From positions 992,001-1,056,000 of the forward strand of contig CM065650.1 in the NCBI GenBank assembly GCA_033220425.1: a DNA stretch of 64,000 nucleotides, in the 5' to 3' direction. The notes below the pieces were generated by a model. That model ran no database searches. It was not told the origin of the DNA and was given only the letters and a program-made list of their open reading frames with translations. The stretch's first letter is position 1. Every line of letters begins with the position of its first letter. Positions 10,235 to 22,398 of this stretch are shown here, one piece after another. This DNA is from Lepraria neglecta (Eukaryota > Ascomycota > Lecanoromycetes > Lecanorales > Stereocaulaceae). The translations under genes were made by a program, and so were the position numbers.

Positions 10235-12546
10235 ATGTCCTCTCAAGCCTATCAACGCGCGCTGTTCAGCTATATTGAGATCTCGAACTTCTTGCGTGCG
10301 CCAAAGAGGCGGATCATTCAGAAAAGCCTCTCAAGTGTGCATGGTCAAGTCTCCATACCTCTGACTGGGCAGAGATGCCGTTCACTACATCAGTCCAGTC
10401 GTCTGAGGCAGGAGCTTCCAGAATATGTGGAGAGGACGGCAACCCTTGAGAAATTCAAAAGCTCGCGTAGGTCCCACAACGCTCCCTTCGTTATATAATT
10501 TGGATTGTTACGATGCTGACCGCTCCGAAGTCAAAATGCCCCAGAAAACCAATAGAATCGACGGTCTTCCGCAAGTGAATTTGCTTAGTGGTGGAGAAGA
10601 GAAGGTCGTTATACATGGCTACCTGGGTGCACGCCATGACTTATCAAAGAATTTATCATTCGTGCCCGTAATGGACAACAAGCGTCATCAAATCCAGATT
10701 GTGTCCCTTCATAATAGTGAAAAACCTCGGGGTGCACATGAGAATCTAAGATACATAAGGCCAAACACGCCCGTCGCTGTTCGAGGTTTACTGAGGCCCA
10801 GGATGGTGGCCAAGGCTAAGAACAAGGACCCAGGAAACCAGGCAGAACGGCCTGAAAAGCAAAATGAAAGTCAAGGGGAGGTAAACGCTGAGAATGCGAA
10901 CCCAGAAAACTGGGCGGAATCGCTGGCAAAAGCGCTGAAAGGACTGGAGATCGTGCTTCAAGACATACAAAGCCTGAACGATTTTCCTTCCGATATCGTA
11001 ATGACACCAGATACAAAATTCCCCCCCGAACAACGTCATCTCCAATTCATTATGGAGGGAAATCTAGTCCAAGCATTAGAGACGCGTAATTCTGTGGCAA
11101 GGATTATAAGGGGAATGTTAAACAAAGGATCTGGGTTCCTGGAGGTGGAAACGCCACTGCTCTTCAAGTCTACCTCCGAAGGCGCTCGAGAGTTTATTGT
11201 CCCTACGAGAAAGAAAAATATGGCTTACGCCTTGCCCCAGAGTCCACAGCAATTTAAACAGATACTTATGGCAAGTCGGATAAACAATTACTACCAATTT
11301 GCAAAATGTTTTCGAGACGAGGATCTACGGGCTGATAGGCAGCCAGAGTTCACTCAGGTACGTAGGTTGGGTTCAAAGCTTACAATCTGTTGTACTAAAT
11401 GGTGTCGCACAGTTGGACATAGAAATGTCGTTCGCCAATGGAGATAATGTCATAGATGCTGTCGAGAAAGTCATTCTTCAAGTGTGGAGGCTGTCTCTGG
11501 GAACCAAACTCCCGTCGACATTCCCACGGATCACATACGACCAGGCTATGTCGATGTATGGCTCAGACAAGCCAGACTTGCGAATTCCCATCTCTCCATT
11601 TGCAAGAATCGATGTGCTGCTTCCAGCTGATCTGATAAGCAAGATTACACCCTTGAAGGATCCTTTAGTCGAAGCAATGATAGTCCCATTGGATGCCTCG
11701 CCAGATGAAGCACGTGCTTTCATCACTAGCTTCTTAGACTCGACAGAGAACAAACACTTGCTCGACAATCCTGACGGAGGCCCAGGCATCTTCATTTACG
11801 ATTCAAGTAAGCCGCTCCAGGGGTTTTCAGCATTCGGTTTCGAGGCGGTGGAGCAGATTGAAAATGGACTCGACCTGCAAGATGGTTGTCTGATCGTCCT
11901 ACAAGCTCGGAAAAAGGCCCCTCTGAGCGGCGGGTCCACGCCGTTGGGTAATTTACGAACGAGTATTCACAGTGCTGCGGTGGACCAAGGCTATCTCTCA
12001 CCTGTGGATTGGAAAGACTTTCGACCGCTATGGGTGACCGACTTCCCACTCTTCAAGCCTCCTGACTCCACCGAACCTGGCCAAGGGGGCAACGCTGGCT
12101 TAGCCTCTACCCACCACCCATTTACCTCGCCCAAAACACCCGAAGACGTTGACCTGCTGCTGAAAGACCCCACGAAAGCTATCGGCGATCATTACGACCT
12201 TGTCATTAACGGAGAAGAGATAGGTGGAGGAAGTCGGCGTATCCACCATGCCGCTATGCAAGAATTCGTTTTCCGCGACATCCTCAAAATGAATGAGGAA
12301 CGTATTGCCGAATTCTCCCACTTACTGGAAGCTTTGCGAGCAGGTTGTCCGCCTCATGCTGGTATTGCACTTGGGTTCGAAAGGTTGGTTGCGATGATTC
12401 GGAGCTCCAAGGATAAGAAGAAGAGGTCGTTGAGGGATGTTATTGCGTTCCCTAAGAGTGGCAAGGGAGAGGACCTGATGATGAAGAGCCCAGGTCCAAT
12501 GAGCGAGGAGGTCCTGAAAACTTATCATTTGAAGCTTCGTGAATGA
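10235..12546 (+). CDS. MSD1: mitochondrial aspartyl-tRNA synthetase
   Basis: Class II synthetase that charges mitochondrial tRNA(Asp). Three exons, 10235-10466, 10531-11357 and 11413-12546, sum to 2193 nt (730 aa) with introns of 64 and 55 nt. The N terminus is basic and Ser-rich ([15 protein letters not shown]), as expected for a mitochondrial presequence. An OB-fold anticodon domain follows ([15 protein letters not shown]). Motif 1 lies in [19 protein letters not shown]. Motif 2 is [20 protein letters not shown], split by the second intron between Gln and Leu. Motif 3 is [23 protein letters not shown] and ALPQ are also typical of AspRS, and ESTS-type STSEGAREF matches the bacterial/mitochondrial group. 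A charged linker rich in Asn/Glu (about residues 170-205) interrupts the N-terminal half. Start choice rests on the presequence. Confidence 0.95.
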
Positions 12547-12859
12547 GCCACGAGGACTATGTCCCCACAGACGGGTGTACAGTATCCCATGGATTCAATG
12601 CACTACAAGACTCATCACAGGTTTTATAGCAAGAACTCCTCGCTCTGAAGCAGCTAGTCGGTACATTGAGTAGAATTACTTATTTTGGTGCCATCTTGAC
12701 CGAATTATGCGGTGGGTAAACGTCGCCGTTTCCTGTAGCTAATTACGTATCAGGCTCGCTACTACGGGTATATCCCGCCACTATCCTTATCGCTTATTGT
12801 TCCTCTGCATATTTATTGCTTCTCACGCTTCGGTACCCACATCCACAGATGCCCCAGAC
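12547..12859. other. short convergent intergenic region
   Basis: It separates the 3' ends of MSD1 (plus) and the unknown minus-strand gene; both transcripts presumably terminate here. No feature is visible. Confidence 0.5.
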
Positions 12860-13380
12860 CTAAAACTTCGTAATTTCAGGACCGGTTTCATCAGACATGA
12901 CCGCAATCTTGATACGTTAGTCAATAATACCGTGAAGGCTTTCATTGGAGTACTCACGTCAGGGTCGTTTTGCAATATACTGGCGAGGTCTGCTGTCATA
13001 GAGGCCTTGGCAAATATCAGTTCTTCACCCAGTCGACAATTATGGATTTCATCATATTTGCCTGTGAGATTTTCGATAGCCTCATTGATCCGCTTTCGCT
13101 GCTCTTTGCTTGCTGTTGAGTTGGTGTTGCTTGTTGTGGGAAAAGTATTAACTGGCCAAGTTAGCGAGAGCGTATTGGCTGATATAATAAGTCGTCCTAT
13201 GTCCAGGCTTCTTGAATTTCCGGGCGACTTTTGATGCTCGGATAAGTGCCTTTTGATAGCCTTGAGGCGTATGGAGGCTGGGCTTTCGGAGGGTTTGGTG
13301 GTAGTAGAGAGGCCAGAATTCAACTCTGATGCTTTTCTTTCCGCCGGGTGACTTGCTGTTGTGCCGTGAGACATGGACAT
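12860..13380 (-). CDS. small lysine/serine-rich protein of unknown function
   Basis: Reading minus from ATG 13380: MSMSHGTTASHPAERKASEL, a Ser/Thr-rich N terminus, then SPASIRLKAIKRHLSEHQ. A helical core follows, KEQRKRINEAIENLTGKYDE and LGEELIFAKASMTADL, ending VMSDETGPEITKF at 12860. A clean 50-nt intron (12957-12908, GTGAGT, branch GACTAAC, CAAG end) supports the last junction. An upstream intron of roughly 100 nt between SEHQ and NTNSTASKEQ is possible (branch CGCTAAC), but the unspliced frame is also open. I do not recognise the family. The helical, charged core and acidic end suggest a small protein that binds a partner. Confidence 0.55.
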
Positions 13381-14755
13381 GGCTATACCGCTGGGATGCA
13401 GTGTTTCGAAGTCGATATATGCTTTCCTGGGTAATGAATGCGCTTAGTGTTCGGTTCAGATAGACGAACCCTCCGAGGAAGTACATACCTATTATCAGTG
13501 TTCTGGATTTCTGAGAACCTGGGAATTCATTTTACCCCTGTTGTGGATTACTCGACTGATACCGGAGAGCAAATTGTGACGCCAAGCGCATTGTGGCTGA
13601 GTCATGCGAGCGCTTGCGTTTCCAACCAACCGCAATCCTACCACAGTCACCGCATTATGGCATTACCATCCGAGTGCTTGCATTCCTCCAACGCTACATT
13701 GCAATCCTACAAGCTACAACGTGTGACGTGTTTATGCGTCAACGTGTTACGGCTGAGCTGTCCGAGCAAATCTTACGTCACTGACCAACCATATCAACCA
13801 TCGTTGCTACTCAACACGGTTGTTAATGTTCGGACACCCGAAAACCAAGATTCCGGAACAACGCGAGGCTGCTCACCAATGATGGCTCTAATAGCTAAGC
13901 TCTCGCAATATCATGTGTAGGCTTGATGATTTTCCACAATTCATACCGCAAAAGTTTGTGCTCAAGTCCTTTCATTGGAGAGCGAGCCATCGAGCAAGTA
14001 CGAAGGTCGCTAGATTTCTAATGTTCGAACATTATAAACCGTCCTGGGTACTTGTTCCCTTTTCTCAAACTCACGCCGCTTACTAGGAGTATGAGTCTGG
14101 TGGCATGAACTATGATAGCGAGCCGACAATGCCGCGAAGGAATCGGAATGTAGGCAGATCTTGTTTCGAAAAGTGTGGGGAGAATCCGTTTTGGAACGCA
14201 GCATTTTTTTGCCTCACAACTGTGATATACAATATCTACTCACAACTACAACTCTCGAGCTCGGTGGTGAGCCTTGTGACGTCTGATAGATGCAAAAAAC
14301 TATCGATTTCCTACTATATCGCTGGTTGAAGCGAACCATGAGGCCAAGGATGTCCAGCCCCTTCCTACGAGCCCAGCCTGGGGATTCGAAACGTGTCCCT
14401 CGTGCAGGTACAGATTGAGCAACGAGAAGAATTGCGGTAGTGTACCCTTCGCCGTGGTCTGTCTTTCCATTAACGCGATATCTTTCGGGCTTGAGCCTAA
14501 AGGTACGAAGCATGATTGAGGCAATATCGGATACTATAACTCCGTAATATCTCTCGTTGCGATAGATAACGTGAGACATAATGGACTACTAAGTCTGTAG
14601 GTCTGTAATCCTACCAATATCCGAGACACTTCGCTCACATGAAACAGGAAATAAGAAACAAGCTCCAGGCACTGCCTCGAATCCCGTATAGTGAATGTGG
14701 CCTGTATTTGTTTAACGACTCAAGGCCTCTGACCATGTGCTGACGTTTTATAATC
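13381..14755. other. intergenic, about 1.4 kb
   Basis: No gene recognised. A plus-strand stretch near 13600-13730 contains loosely repeated phrases (GCGCTTGCGTTTCC, later GTGCTTGCATTCC; CGCAATCCTAC, later GCAATCCTACAAG), which look like a decayed tandem repeat. Frames of 60-160 codons here are low-complexity and unconvincing. Confidence 0.35.
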
Positions 14756-17639
14756 ATGTCTCTGGGACCGTCCCGTATTATTTTTCTTATTCTACAACTT
14801 CTCTTTGACATCTCAATCGCACCATTCAACCTCTTGGTTCTTACAACATTACAACTCGTCATGCGCCTTATTGCAAAGTTTGCTTTTCGTGCCTTACTCT
14901 TTGACCTCTCAAATGGGGTGAAGGTATCGACTGTGATTCCATCGACTAGCCAATTTTCTATGTTGCCTAAAGTATCCACGGACCAAAAGGGCAACAATGA
15001 CACCCTTACGCAACTAAAACAGTGGGCTGTCGACGATGAGACAATCTCGATCTCTCAGATTGGGACGGATCTATCATTCGTCAAGTTTTGGCTGGTGAGC
15101 TTGACCGACGACCAGTCAACTCAATTGAACCAAACTTTGACGGTATGTACTCTTTAGTCGAGCTGCATTTGGCGCTGGCTTCATACAAGCTCTAATATTT
15201 GAACCCTAGGTTGGAACTGTGGCTGCAATATGTGGAACCGATTGTCCTCAAATCCAGGACTTCTCGAGCGACATTAGCAAGACATCTAACGGTCCTCCAA
15301 CAGTCCTCAGAAAGGCAAACGGTCCAGGGTTTACCATGCGGGTCAACGCTCGCCTAGAGATGGTCTTCATTTCTCAGCCGAAAACAGGCAATGGTGGGAT
15401 CGATCTCACCCAATTGAACAGGGAGTACGTCTACGATTCAACCACTGATGGTAGTGTTTCTGTATACAAGATTGACTCGATAAGAGGGATATCTAATTAC
15501 ATATAGTACATTCTGACATGTGTTCCAGGGCACTGATGATAATAATCTGGTATGTCTAGATATCTGTATAATCTACGTCCTACATGGTTGTTGACTTTTC
15601 ATAAGGAGTTTGTTAATCTTCGCGGAAACTCGCGATGGATGGGCCGGGGCTTTTTTAAAAGGTCCATGTGGAGTTTATATGCAAGCTCCGGATGTAGGTG
15701 ACTGGCCCAATGACCCTCACTGGACGCCAATGCTTTCCAAAATATGTGGCACGTAGTACGGCGTCGCAAAAACCGTCAATGCGGTAATAGTCAGACACCC
15801 ATCTCTATGGAATACCTTCGACCAAATCCAGGCTCTTACATGGGCTACAGACGAGTGGATTAGGATCAGAGATTCACAACCTGTCAAGGTGGCAGTCATG
15901 AGCTTGGCATTCGGTGACAACGTTGGACCGAATTATCAATCCCCAACGGACAGGGATCGATGGGCCTATACGAAAGTCGCCGCCCTGCTTGTCCAAGCTG
16001 TCGCTGAGGGTATCTTGCCAATTACTGCTTCTGGCAACAGTGGCGGTGTAAGTGGCCTCGTTAATATTCCTCCGTGATTAATCACTGATACTATGTTCAG
16101 TTAGTCAGCAATTATCCAGCTATGTATGCAGGTAAGCATAAATTTGACTTTATACTCAACAGCGGACTCGATTTCCCTTCGCTAGCGGTGCCGGGGCTTC
16201 TTGTTGTGGGCGCGACGGACAACGATGGGCGGATCTGGGCAAGATTTAGTCCCTTCCCACTAACATACTGCCATACGCTCGCCGACACTTTAAAAGACCT
16301 CGATGGCGAATTATGTGTCGTTATTTGCACTAGGAGCAGGGGTTTGGGTGGCCGAGAACGGTGCTGCCGATTCACAAGTCTCTGGAACATCAGCTTGTAC
16401 GTTCCTAATTGATTTCAACGTACTTTATGCTAACGCAATCATCAGCATGTGCCACTGTGGTAGGTCTAGCTGCCTACTGGGCAGCTCTCCCGTCATTCAA
16501 TTCGAGATAGACAGATCAAACACCTTGGCTTCGGCGCGTCGACGATCTTAGGTACCAGCTCTTAGCCACAGAGTACTCCAGAAACCCGGCCGACAGCGCT
16601 AATTTTCCGCCTGCTATATGGAATGGGGTCGCACTAGTCAATGGGTATCAAGTTCAGCCTATGAAACACAAGCGGGAGGGATCATCTACATCAGTCTGCA
16701 GCGTCGAATCAAGCACCTCAAGCCTTCCCTCTTCTTCAAGTACACCAAGCTCTCCTCCTTCCTCATCTTCAGCGGCCCCATCATCTCCAGCACCGCCATC
16801 GACCACTGCAGCTCCGCCTGCCTCACCCACCTCATCTTCGAACCCAAAGACCACCGTCAAGGTCTCACGAAATCCACTCCTGGTCGGCAATCTCAACGGC
16901 CCAGCCTTCAACACCGCCATCATCAACGCTCTGACAGCGCAATATCCCACTACTAACACAAGTACTATATCCATTTGCAACTCTGCCCAAGGCGCTACAA
17001 TCGTCGGCGATGTGAGCTTCCTAGAAGGAGGTGTAGCAGACACAGGCGAGTTAACTTTCACGATCAACGACAGCAATTATACCAGTACCAGCCAGTGAGA
17101 CGGCATGATTGCGCTCATTGGCAACACCATGAACAGCTCTGCAACGGACCAGAATTGCTCAATCACCACATACGAAGATAGATGTTGTACCAAGCGCGCT
17201 CTGGGAGGGGGAGTTGAAGATTGCGCACATAGCAGCATGCCGCATACGGCTCCTGACTCCATCACTGTCGGGATTACTGATGGTGAAGCTGGTATCATAG
17301 CATACATGGTGCGTAGTGCTCGACCCTCTCACCGCTCTTCTGCAAGTATGATAGCTGACTATACGATAACTATAGGATGTGGGAATTACTTTCCAGATTC
17401 CAGGCCAGCACTTCAAATGCGACGCGATTATTGGGGCTATAGAAACCGCTCTTGCGTTCGGTCCTGAAGCAGATCCCGAGTTGGTAGAAGAGTTAGGAGA
17501 GATAGCTGCTATCTGTGGGGAGGTCGAGGGTGTTGTCAACCAGATAACTGGAACGGGGGGAAGGGATGAGGAGAACAGATTGGATGGAAGATTCCTGTGG
17601 TTTCATAGAATTGGCTTTTTTATGATATATATGGGGTAG
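14756..17639 (+). pseudogene. subtilisin-like (S8) serine protease with Ser/Pro-rich linker, disrupted
   Basis: Order of parts: hydrophobic N terminus; inhibitor-I9-like propeptide (VKFWLVSLTDDQSTQLNQTL, then VG after intron 15143-15209); catalytic Asp in VYKIDS; a His-site equivalent DPHWTPMLSKICGT; YGVAKTVNAVIV; oxyanion Asn in TASGNSGG; catalytic Ser in SGTSASCATVVGLAAYW (codon 16390-16392, joined across intron 16397-16445). A Ser/Thr/Pro linker (16661-16870) leads to a C-terminal domain with several Cys. Lesions: HGT has become HWT; TAG at 15754-15756; a frame change near 15650; TGA at 17096-17098 within an otherwise continuous frame. Several introns still splice well, so decay is recent. 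The family is fungal and secreted; a role in nutrition or interaction is inferred only. Confidence 0.75.
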
Positions 17640-18324
17640 AACTACCTAGGACTATTACTATCTCGGATGTGACCACGCATACTGTTGACATAGTGCATTC
17701 TATAGAGTCATATTATATAAGCTGCATTATATGTACTATATAGAGAACTCCCCTCTCGGAAGCAGCAATTCGGTACATAAATGATATTCATATGCCGCTT
17801 CTCGATGAGATTGCACAACAGAATAGCCTTACCACTTCGATATGTGGGGACTCTACGGTTTCCCGAGATAAGAGCGCCTACCTCACGTTCTCGCCTTTAG
17901 AAGCTTTAGCATATGTGCTTGCTAATCAGTTCATATGAGAAGAACCATGTTCATTGCATGCTATTGCTAACTCTATGGAGTCGCGTGCAGAAAGTAAATA
18001 CACTTTTCGTGCGCGAAATACTACGCTAACCGCTTTAGGCTTAGTGCAAGGGGCACCGCCAGAGATTCCACCACATAATGCTAACGAGAAGAACTCTTGT
18101 TGCGTGCTCGATTCCGTCAATATATACACTCCTGCATAAGCCCGTGCACATAGGCACTACAAGTTGCCGCGATTTTAGATCGAGTTTAAGAATTGGCCTG
18201 TTTTGATTAGAGCTCAGGAGCCCACTAATAACATTCGGATTCTCCTCTCGGGCCTATACTCCTTAAGCACAGATTTCTACAGAGAAAGGCGCTATTAGCC
18301 TTTGGGGGATAGTAAATACCACTC
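17640..18324. other. intergenic, AT-rich first half
   Basis: No gene. From 17640 to 17790 the DNA is AT-rich with short TATA-like strings, possibly RIP-affected. No repeat boundary can be drawn. Confidence 0.35.
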
Positions 18325-20391
18325 ATGTCGACTAAAGATCTTTCCCGAGCGGCGGAATCATCTGTGAAGGCGTTTGCAACCGATGAGCTCAATCCACAGC
18401 ATCCATCGCACGATCAAGATGTAGGGCCCAGCACTCATGAAGAATCTCAACGGATCGATGACAGTCTGGCGAGCCTTTCACAGCTTTTCTCGAATTTACC
18501 TATTCCCTCACAGAGCGCAGGCCAGAGCGTCCCATTTGGGGAGCCTTGCATTGCGGTCACTGCTACGGAGAGGGCCAGCGTCAGAATCCAGTAAAATGGC
18601 GCAACCTGAGGCCAATACTATGTCCCTTAAGCAGTTCAGCGCGGATCTCAAAAAGATACATATCGGGTTGGCCATGCTTGCAAATACGACAACAGCGTAT
18701 GGCAAGCGACGTCATTCGCAATTCACACTCAAATAGTCACAGATTTTCTCAACTTGTTTGACGTGGAAATCCGAGCTTCGATACCTTCGCCCATGGAAGT
18801 AGAGGCTGTTGAGCGTTTCGCCAATTCTTAAACATGGATGCATGACAGGCACGCCTTCTTCCGATAGCTGCAGAAAAGAATTTCGAGGTCGCCAGACGCT
18901 TTATTCTTGTTCATAGAGAAAGCCTACAGTGCAATGGACCTTCATTGCTCATCTAGTAGCTTGTTTCAAGAGGATTGGGTAGAATGTCTTACCATGCTAG
19001 AGCGTTGTCGCACAGTTTTTGAAGATAGTGACTCCAGAACTCGGCCGCAAATGTTCAGCGAGTTCCGGGAGAGTTTTGTAAGGGTCTCAAGCGATTGAAC
19101 AAACTGTGGCAGTGGGAGCCCCCCCTTACGGAATCTAATTTATTTGACCGCGCCCTTAACCGACTCCATCTAAGTAATTCGGCACGTGATCAGACTCGCA
19201 CCCTGAATGGCTTACCAACCAGGAAATGCCTACCAATGGTTCTCCAAGGAAGAGAGATCGGGGCTCAGCATGACACTGGTGCGGAACGCGGTAACTTCAT
19301 TGCCCACGACCTTGCCTGTAAGCTTAAGCTTCAAATTCGCACGGGTAAGAGTGATTGCAAGTCGTTTTCCATGGGCACCGGCAAAGTTGTGCGAGCAATT
19401 GGAAGGGCGAGGGCTTCATGTGCTTTTGCTAAAGAGCCTTGTTCGAGGATGAAATGCTGGTTCTATGTGTTCAAGGATCTCGCCTCACCTTTGATCATGG
19501 GTGCTCAGTTCTTAAAGACAACAGAGACGATGTCGAAATATGTTGACCGACTGGAAGATTGTGCGTCTTGGGGGCCTATCATTCCAAAAGTGAATCTCAT
19601 TGGCTCTACTGAGCAATCGAAATGGCGGCTTGCGGTATTCATTAATCGTCGCTATACGCACGTCAATGCGGATTCTGGGTCTCATCTCGACCTAATGTCC
19701 TCTACATATGCCAAGATGCATGGTTACAAGATTGACCGACGCACCGAGTGCCGGAAGCGTGTTCGGCTTGCCGATAATACGGTAGCTGAGACGATCGGGC
19801 AGACGAGTGCGACGATAACATTACAGGATGGCAGCAGCTACTCGAAGCTCTTCGATATTCTCCCTTAGCTTACGTCCGAAGTCCTCCTTGGTGAAACTAC
19901 TTTGGAAGGAATTGGTGCATTCACTGCCCACGAAAATTCTTTCGTCGACGTGTTCGCTGATGAAAGATTTCTTGAATTGAGTGTACTCGGGTATCTTGGG
20001 AAAGTCAACCAATTTCTTGTACATTATGTAAGGCTCAGGCGACGAAAAACTCCGGCTCAGCAACACTGTAAGTTACCCTTGTTCCAGAAGAGTAATGTCG
20101 AAAGTGTTGCTAACCCAGACCTTTTCAGCATCGCTCGTGAAACAGCAAGACAATGTTATGACGGAAAGCCTACATGCACAAGACTTGGAAGCTGAGAGGT
20201 TTCAGCGTGAGAACGATGGTAATGAGGCTACTGCCAGTGCTCAAGGCACAGCTCAGGCAGGCAGTGACTCGGGGCAAGGGAATCCCGGAGCGATGCTGGA
20301 GATTCAGAATCCTCCTCCGCCTGCTGTACCACCCAGGAGCGTCCTGCGTGGCCAATCAGGCGTTGCATTTAGATGTACAACTTCCGAATGA
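18325..20391 (+). pseudogene. gene with two tandem retropepsin-like aspartic protease domains
   Basis: The clearest part is 19095-20391. A first protease-like unit carries DTGAERGNFIAHDLACKL (Asp codon 19272-19274), IGRARASCAF and a flap/ALIMGAQFL-like LIMGAQFLKT. A second carries NADSGSHLDLMSS (Asp codon 19671-19673), RVRLADNTVAETIGQ and, after a TAG at 19866-19868, LTSEVLLGETTLEGIGAF. A canonical intron, 20068-20128 (61 nt, branch GCTAAC), joins QH to SSLVKQQDNV and an acidic tail. Upstream, 18325-19097 holds a Ser-rich N terminus and a helical region (LFLFIEKAYSAMDL, ECLTMLERCRTVFED) with a TAG at 18865-18867. Separate retropepsin-like units in fungal non-retroviral genes are known; the tandem arrangement and its function are not established here. 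No reverse transcriptase, RNase H or integrase is visible nearby, so it is not simply a retrotransposon pol gene. Confidence 0.6.
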
Positions 20392-20993
20392 GGGCGCAGT
20401 CCTGTTCTTTGACTTCTGGTAATAGGAACTCCAATTCAAGGTTTTTGATTTTACAGAACAAAGAGGAGGGGCGGAGTAACTGAGAAACAGCGCAGAGAAA
20501 TTGGCAATTCCTTCAATACAAAAGGATGATGTGCCTATAATCAATGAAAAGCAATGTTTCATACTTTTCGTAGGATCGGCTGCTCCGCCAGTTTCAGCTG
20601 ACGTTCCTCCAATCAAGCGTTATCGATGTTGTCACCTGTGCCTGCGTCATAGGATCCTTCGTCTCTTGTGTCATTTCCCCGCAGCCCATTCACCGAAAGT
20701 TGATTGGACACCGCCCTGAAAGTGAAGTCATGCAAGATGGCGGATTTCTTAGGGCTGTGAAACGGATCAGCACACCTTTTTGAGGTGACAGGGGTATCCC
20801 CGGACTTGCAGCCTAATTTGCGTGAATGGAAGCTATTGCTAGCTCTCCACACTCCTTGAAAGAGGGCACTATAGCGCTAGTCTGTCATAAACAACAACTT
20901 ATCTGCTGGAACATATTGGCACACGAACACGGGATCAAAAATGTGATCAAACCCAAATCTTTGAACAGCTAACAAACTTACATTACCAGCAAA
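20392..20993. other. intergenic between retropepsin gene and UROD/MetE-like gene
   Basis: No gene recognised. It includes the likely promoter of the gene starting at 20994. Confidence 0.45.
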
Positions 20994-22025
20994 ATGAGCA
21001 CTCATCCCAAACCATCCGAGATTCTCCTCATCGGTAGCAGCCCTCTCGCCTCAGCCTCAGAGTTCTTCACCACAACCTCTCGCGCCCTGCCCGATCGTCT
21101 ACGTCAAATCCCAGATGGCGAGACTGGCCCCCGTAGCAACTTCATAGCATGGCAGCATCCTGTGTTCCCGATAACCATTGTACAGCCACGCTGGGGCGGC
21201 CAACCATCTGCAGAGAGCGCTGCTAAGAAATACACTCTCGAGGACATCAATCTGACGGGCTACGATGACGAGGCCATCGCTTCCTACAGTACATTCCGCG
21301 AGCTCAAAGCTTCTGGAACGATAGCACCAGATGTCCGCTTCCAGGTATCCTTGCCAACCCCATTGAGCGTAGTCCGAGGCTTTGTTGAGGACGACGGCGT
21401 CTGCGAACAAGTCGCGCCACTCTACGAGAAGCGTCTGCTACAAGCCCTGCAACGTCTGCAAGAGCAAGTCCCGCCGTCAGAGCTGACAATCCAATGGGAT
21501 CTTCCAGCCGAAGTAGCGGCACTCGAGTACGAGCGTGGAAACACGGACGATCGGTATTGGAAGGCGTACTTCTCGCCCGTCAAGGCCGGTATACTCGACC
21601 GCTTGAGTCGTCTTGCTGCGGCTGTGGACCCGAAAGCTGAAATGGGCTATCATCTTTGCTATGGCGACTTCGCCCACCAGCACTTTGTGCAGCCTCCTGA
21701 CACGGAGCTATCAGTCGAGCTAGCGAACGCAATCATCAAGAACATGTCGCCTGTCCACCCGATAGCCTATGTTCAAATGCCGGTCCCCAAAGACAGGGTA
21801 GATGAAGCTTACTTCAGTCCATTGAAGAATCTGAAGTTGCAGGAGACCAAATTGTTCTTAGGCGTGGTTCATCCGAATGACGAAGCTGGCACGAAGAGGA
21901 GGCTTGAGGCCGCGCAGGCAGTCTATCTGAATATAGCTGGAGTCAGTACTGAATGCGGCATGGGAAGAACTCCGCCGGAGGAACTGGGTAGCATACTTGA
22001 GATTTGTGCCTCGGTGACGGGGTGA
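20994..22025 (+). CDS. UROD/MetE-like TIM-barrel protein
   Basis: Single exon, 343 aa, intact. Recognisable segments are LIGSSPLAS near the start, LPDRLRQIPDGETGPRSNFI, RFQVSLPTPLSVVRGFVED, LTIQWDLPAEVAALEYE, MGYHLCYGDFAHQHFVQP and STECGMGRTPPEELGSILEI. The GYHLCYGD and CGMGR segments sit where methionine-synthase (MetE C-terminal) and uroporphyrinogen-decarboxylase-type barrels place their substrate loops. The CXH zinc ligands of true MetE are not evident, so it should not be called methionine synthase. Fungal genomes carry several such proteins of unknown substrate. ATG context (AAAATGAGC) and a full-length fold support the start. Confidence 0.75.
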   Translation: MSTHPKPSEILLIGSSPLASASEFFTTTSRALPDRLRQIPDGETGPRSNFIAWQHPVFPITIVQPRWGGQPSAESAAKKYTLEDINLTGYDDEAIASYSTFRELKASGTIAPDVRFQVSLPTPLSVVRGFVEDDGVCEQVAPLYEKRLLQALQRLQEQVPPSELTIQWDLPAEVAALEYERGNTDDRYWKAYFSPVKAGILDRLSRLAAAVDPKAEMGYHLCYGDFAHQHFVQPPDTELSVELANAIIKNMSPVHPIAYVQMPVPKDRVDEAYFSPLKNLKLQETKLFLGVVHPNDEAGTKRRLEAAQAVYLNIAGVSTECGMGRTPPEELGSILEICASVTG

Positions 22026-22398
22026 TCACTGTTCTACAAAGGGTTAGAATAGCTTCTGAGGCTATATGTATGCTGGATTCTTCTTTTAAGCCTCAGCTCT
22101 CTTGCATGCACGAATGGTATGAACATTTGTAGAAAGCAAGGTTAATACTGCAATGTCGGTCAGGAATCTAGCGGCACTTAGTGAGAAGTTTCAGGGGCTG
22201 GCCGGCCCATGAGTGCCTGTCCACTTAGCGCTTCCGGGGGTTTAGTCTATCCCTAGAGCCAGCCCCCAAGGCCAACCTAAGGAGTTGTTCCCGCGCCGTG
22301 AGCTCCGCCGCCGCTGTCATCTTCCTCGAGCATCTGTCCCCGAACAACTTCAACACACTTTGCCATCCCGTTATTCATCAGAGACATCAAATTCAACA
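22026..22398. other. intergenic, terminator/promoter region
   Basis: No gene. A longer in-frame start for the next gene exists at 22285, but its extra 38 residues are Arg/Ser-rich and unlike the family, so the region is treated as 5' leader. Confidence 0.45.

Noticed and set aside
13148-13486. Minus-strand frame with MYFLGGFVYLNRTLSAF as a possible membrane protein
   Set aside because: It overlaps the better supported frame from 13380 and ends without a usable donor; kept only as an alternative 5' part.
19095-20391. Retrotransposon pol gene
   Set aside because: No reverse transcriptase, RNase H, integrase or LTR nearby, and a spliced acidic tail follows the protease-like units.
21034-22025. 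True methionine synthase
   Set aside because: Only about 340 residues and no clear zinc-binding His/Cys set; UROD/MetE-like is the safe call.
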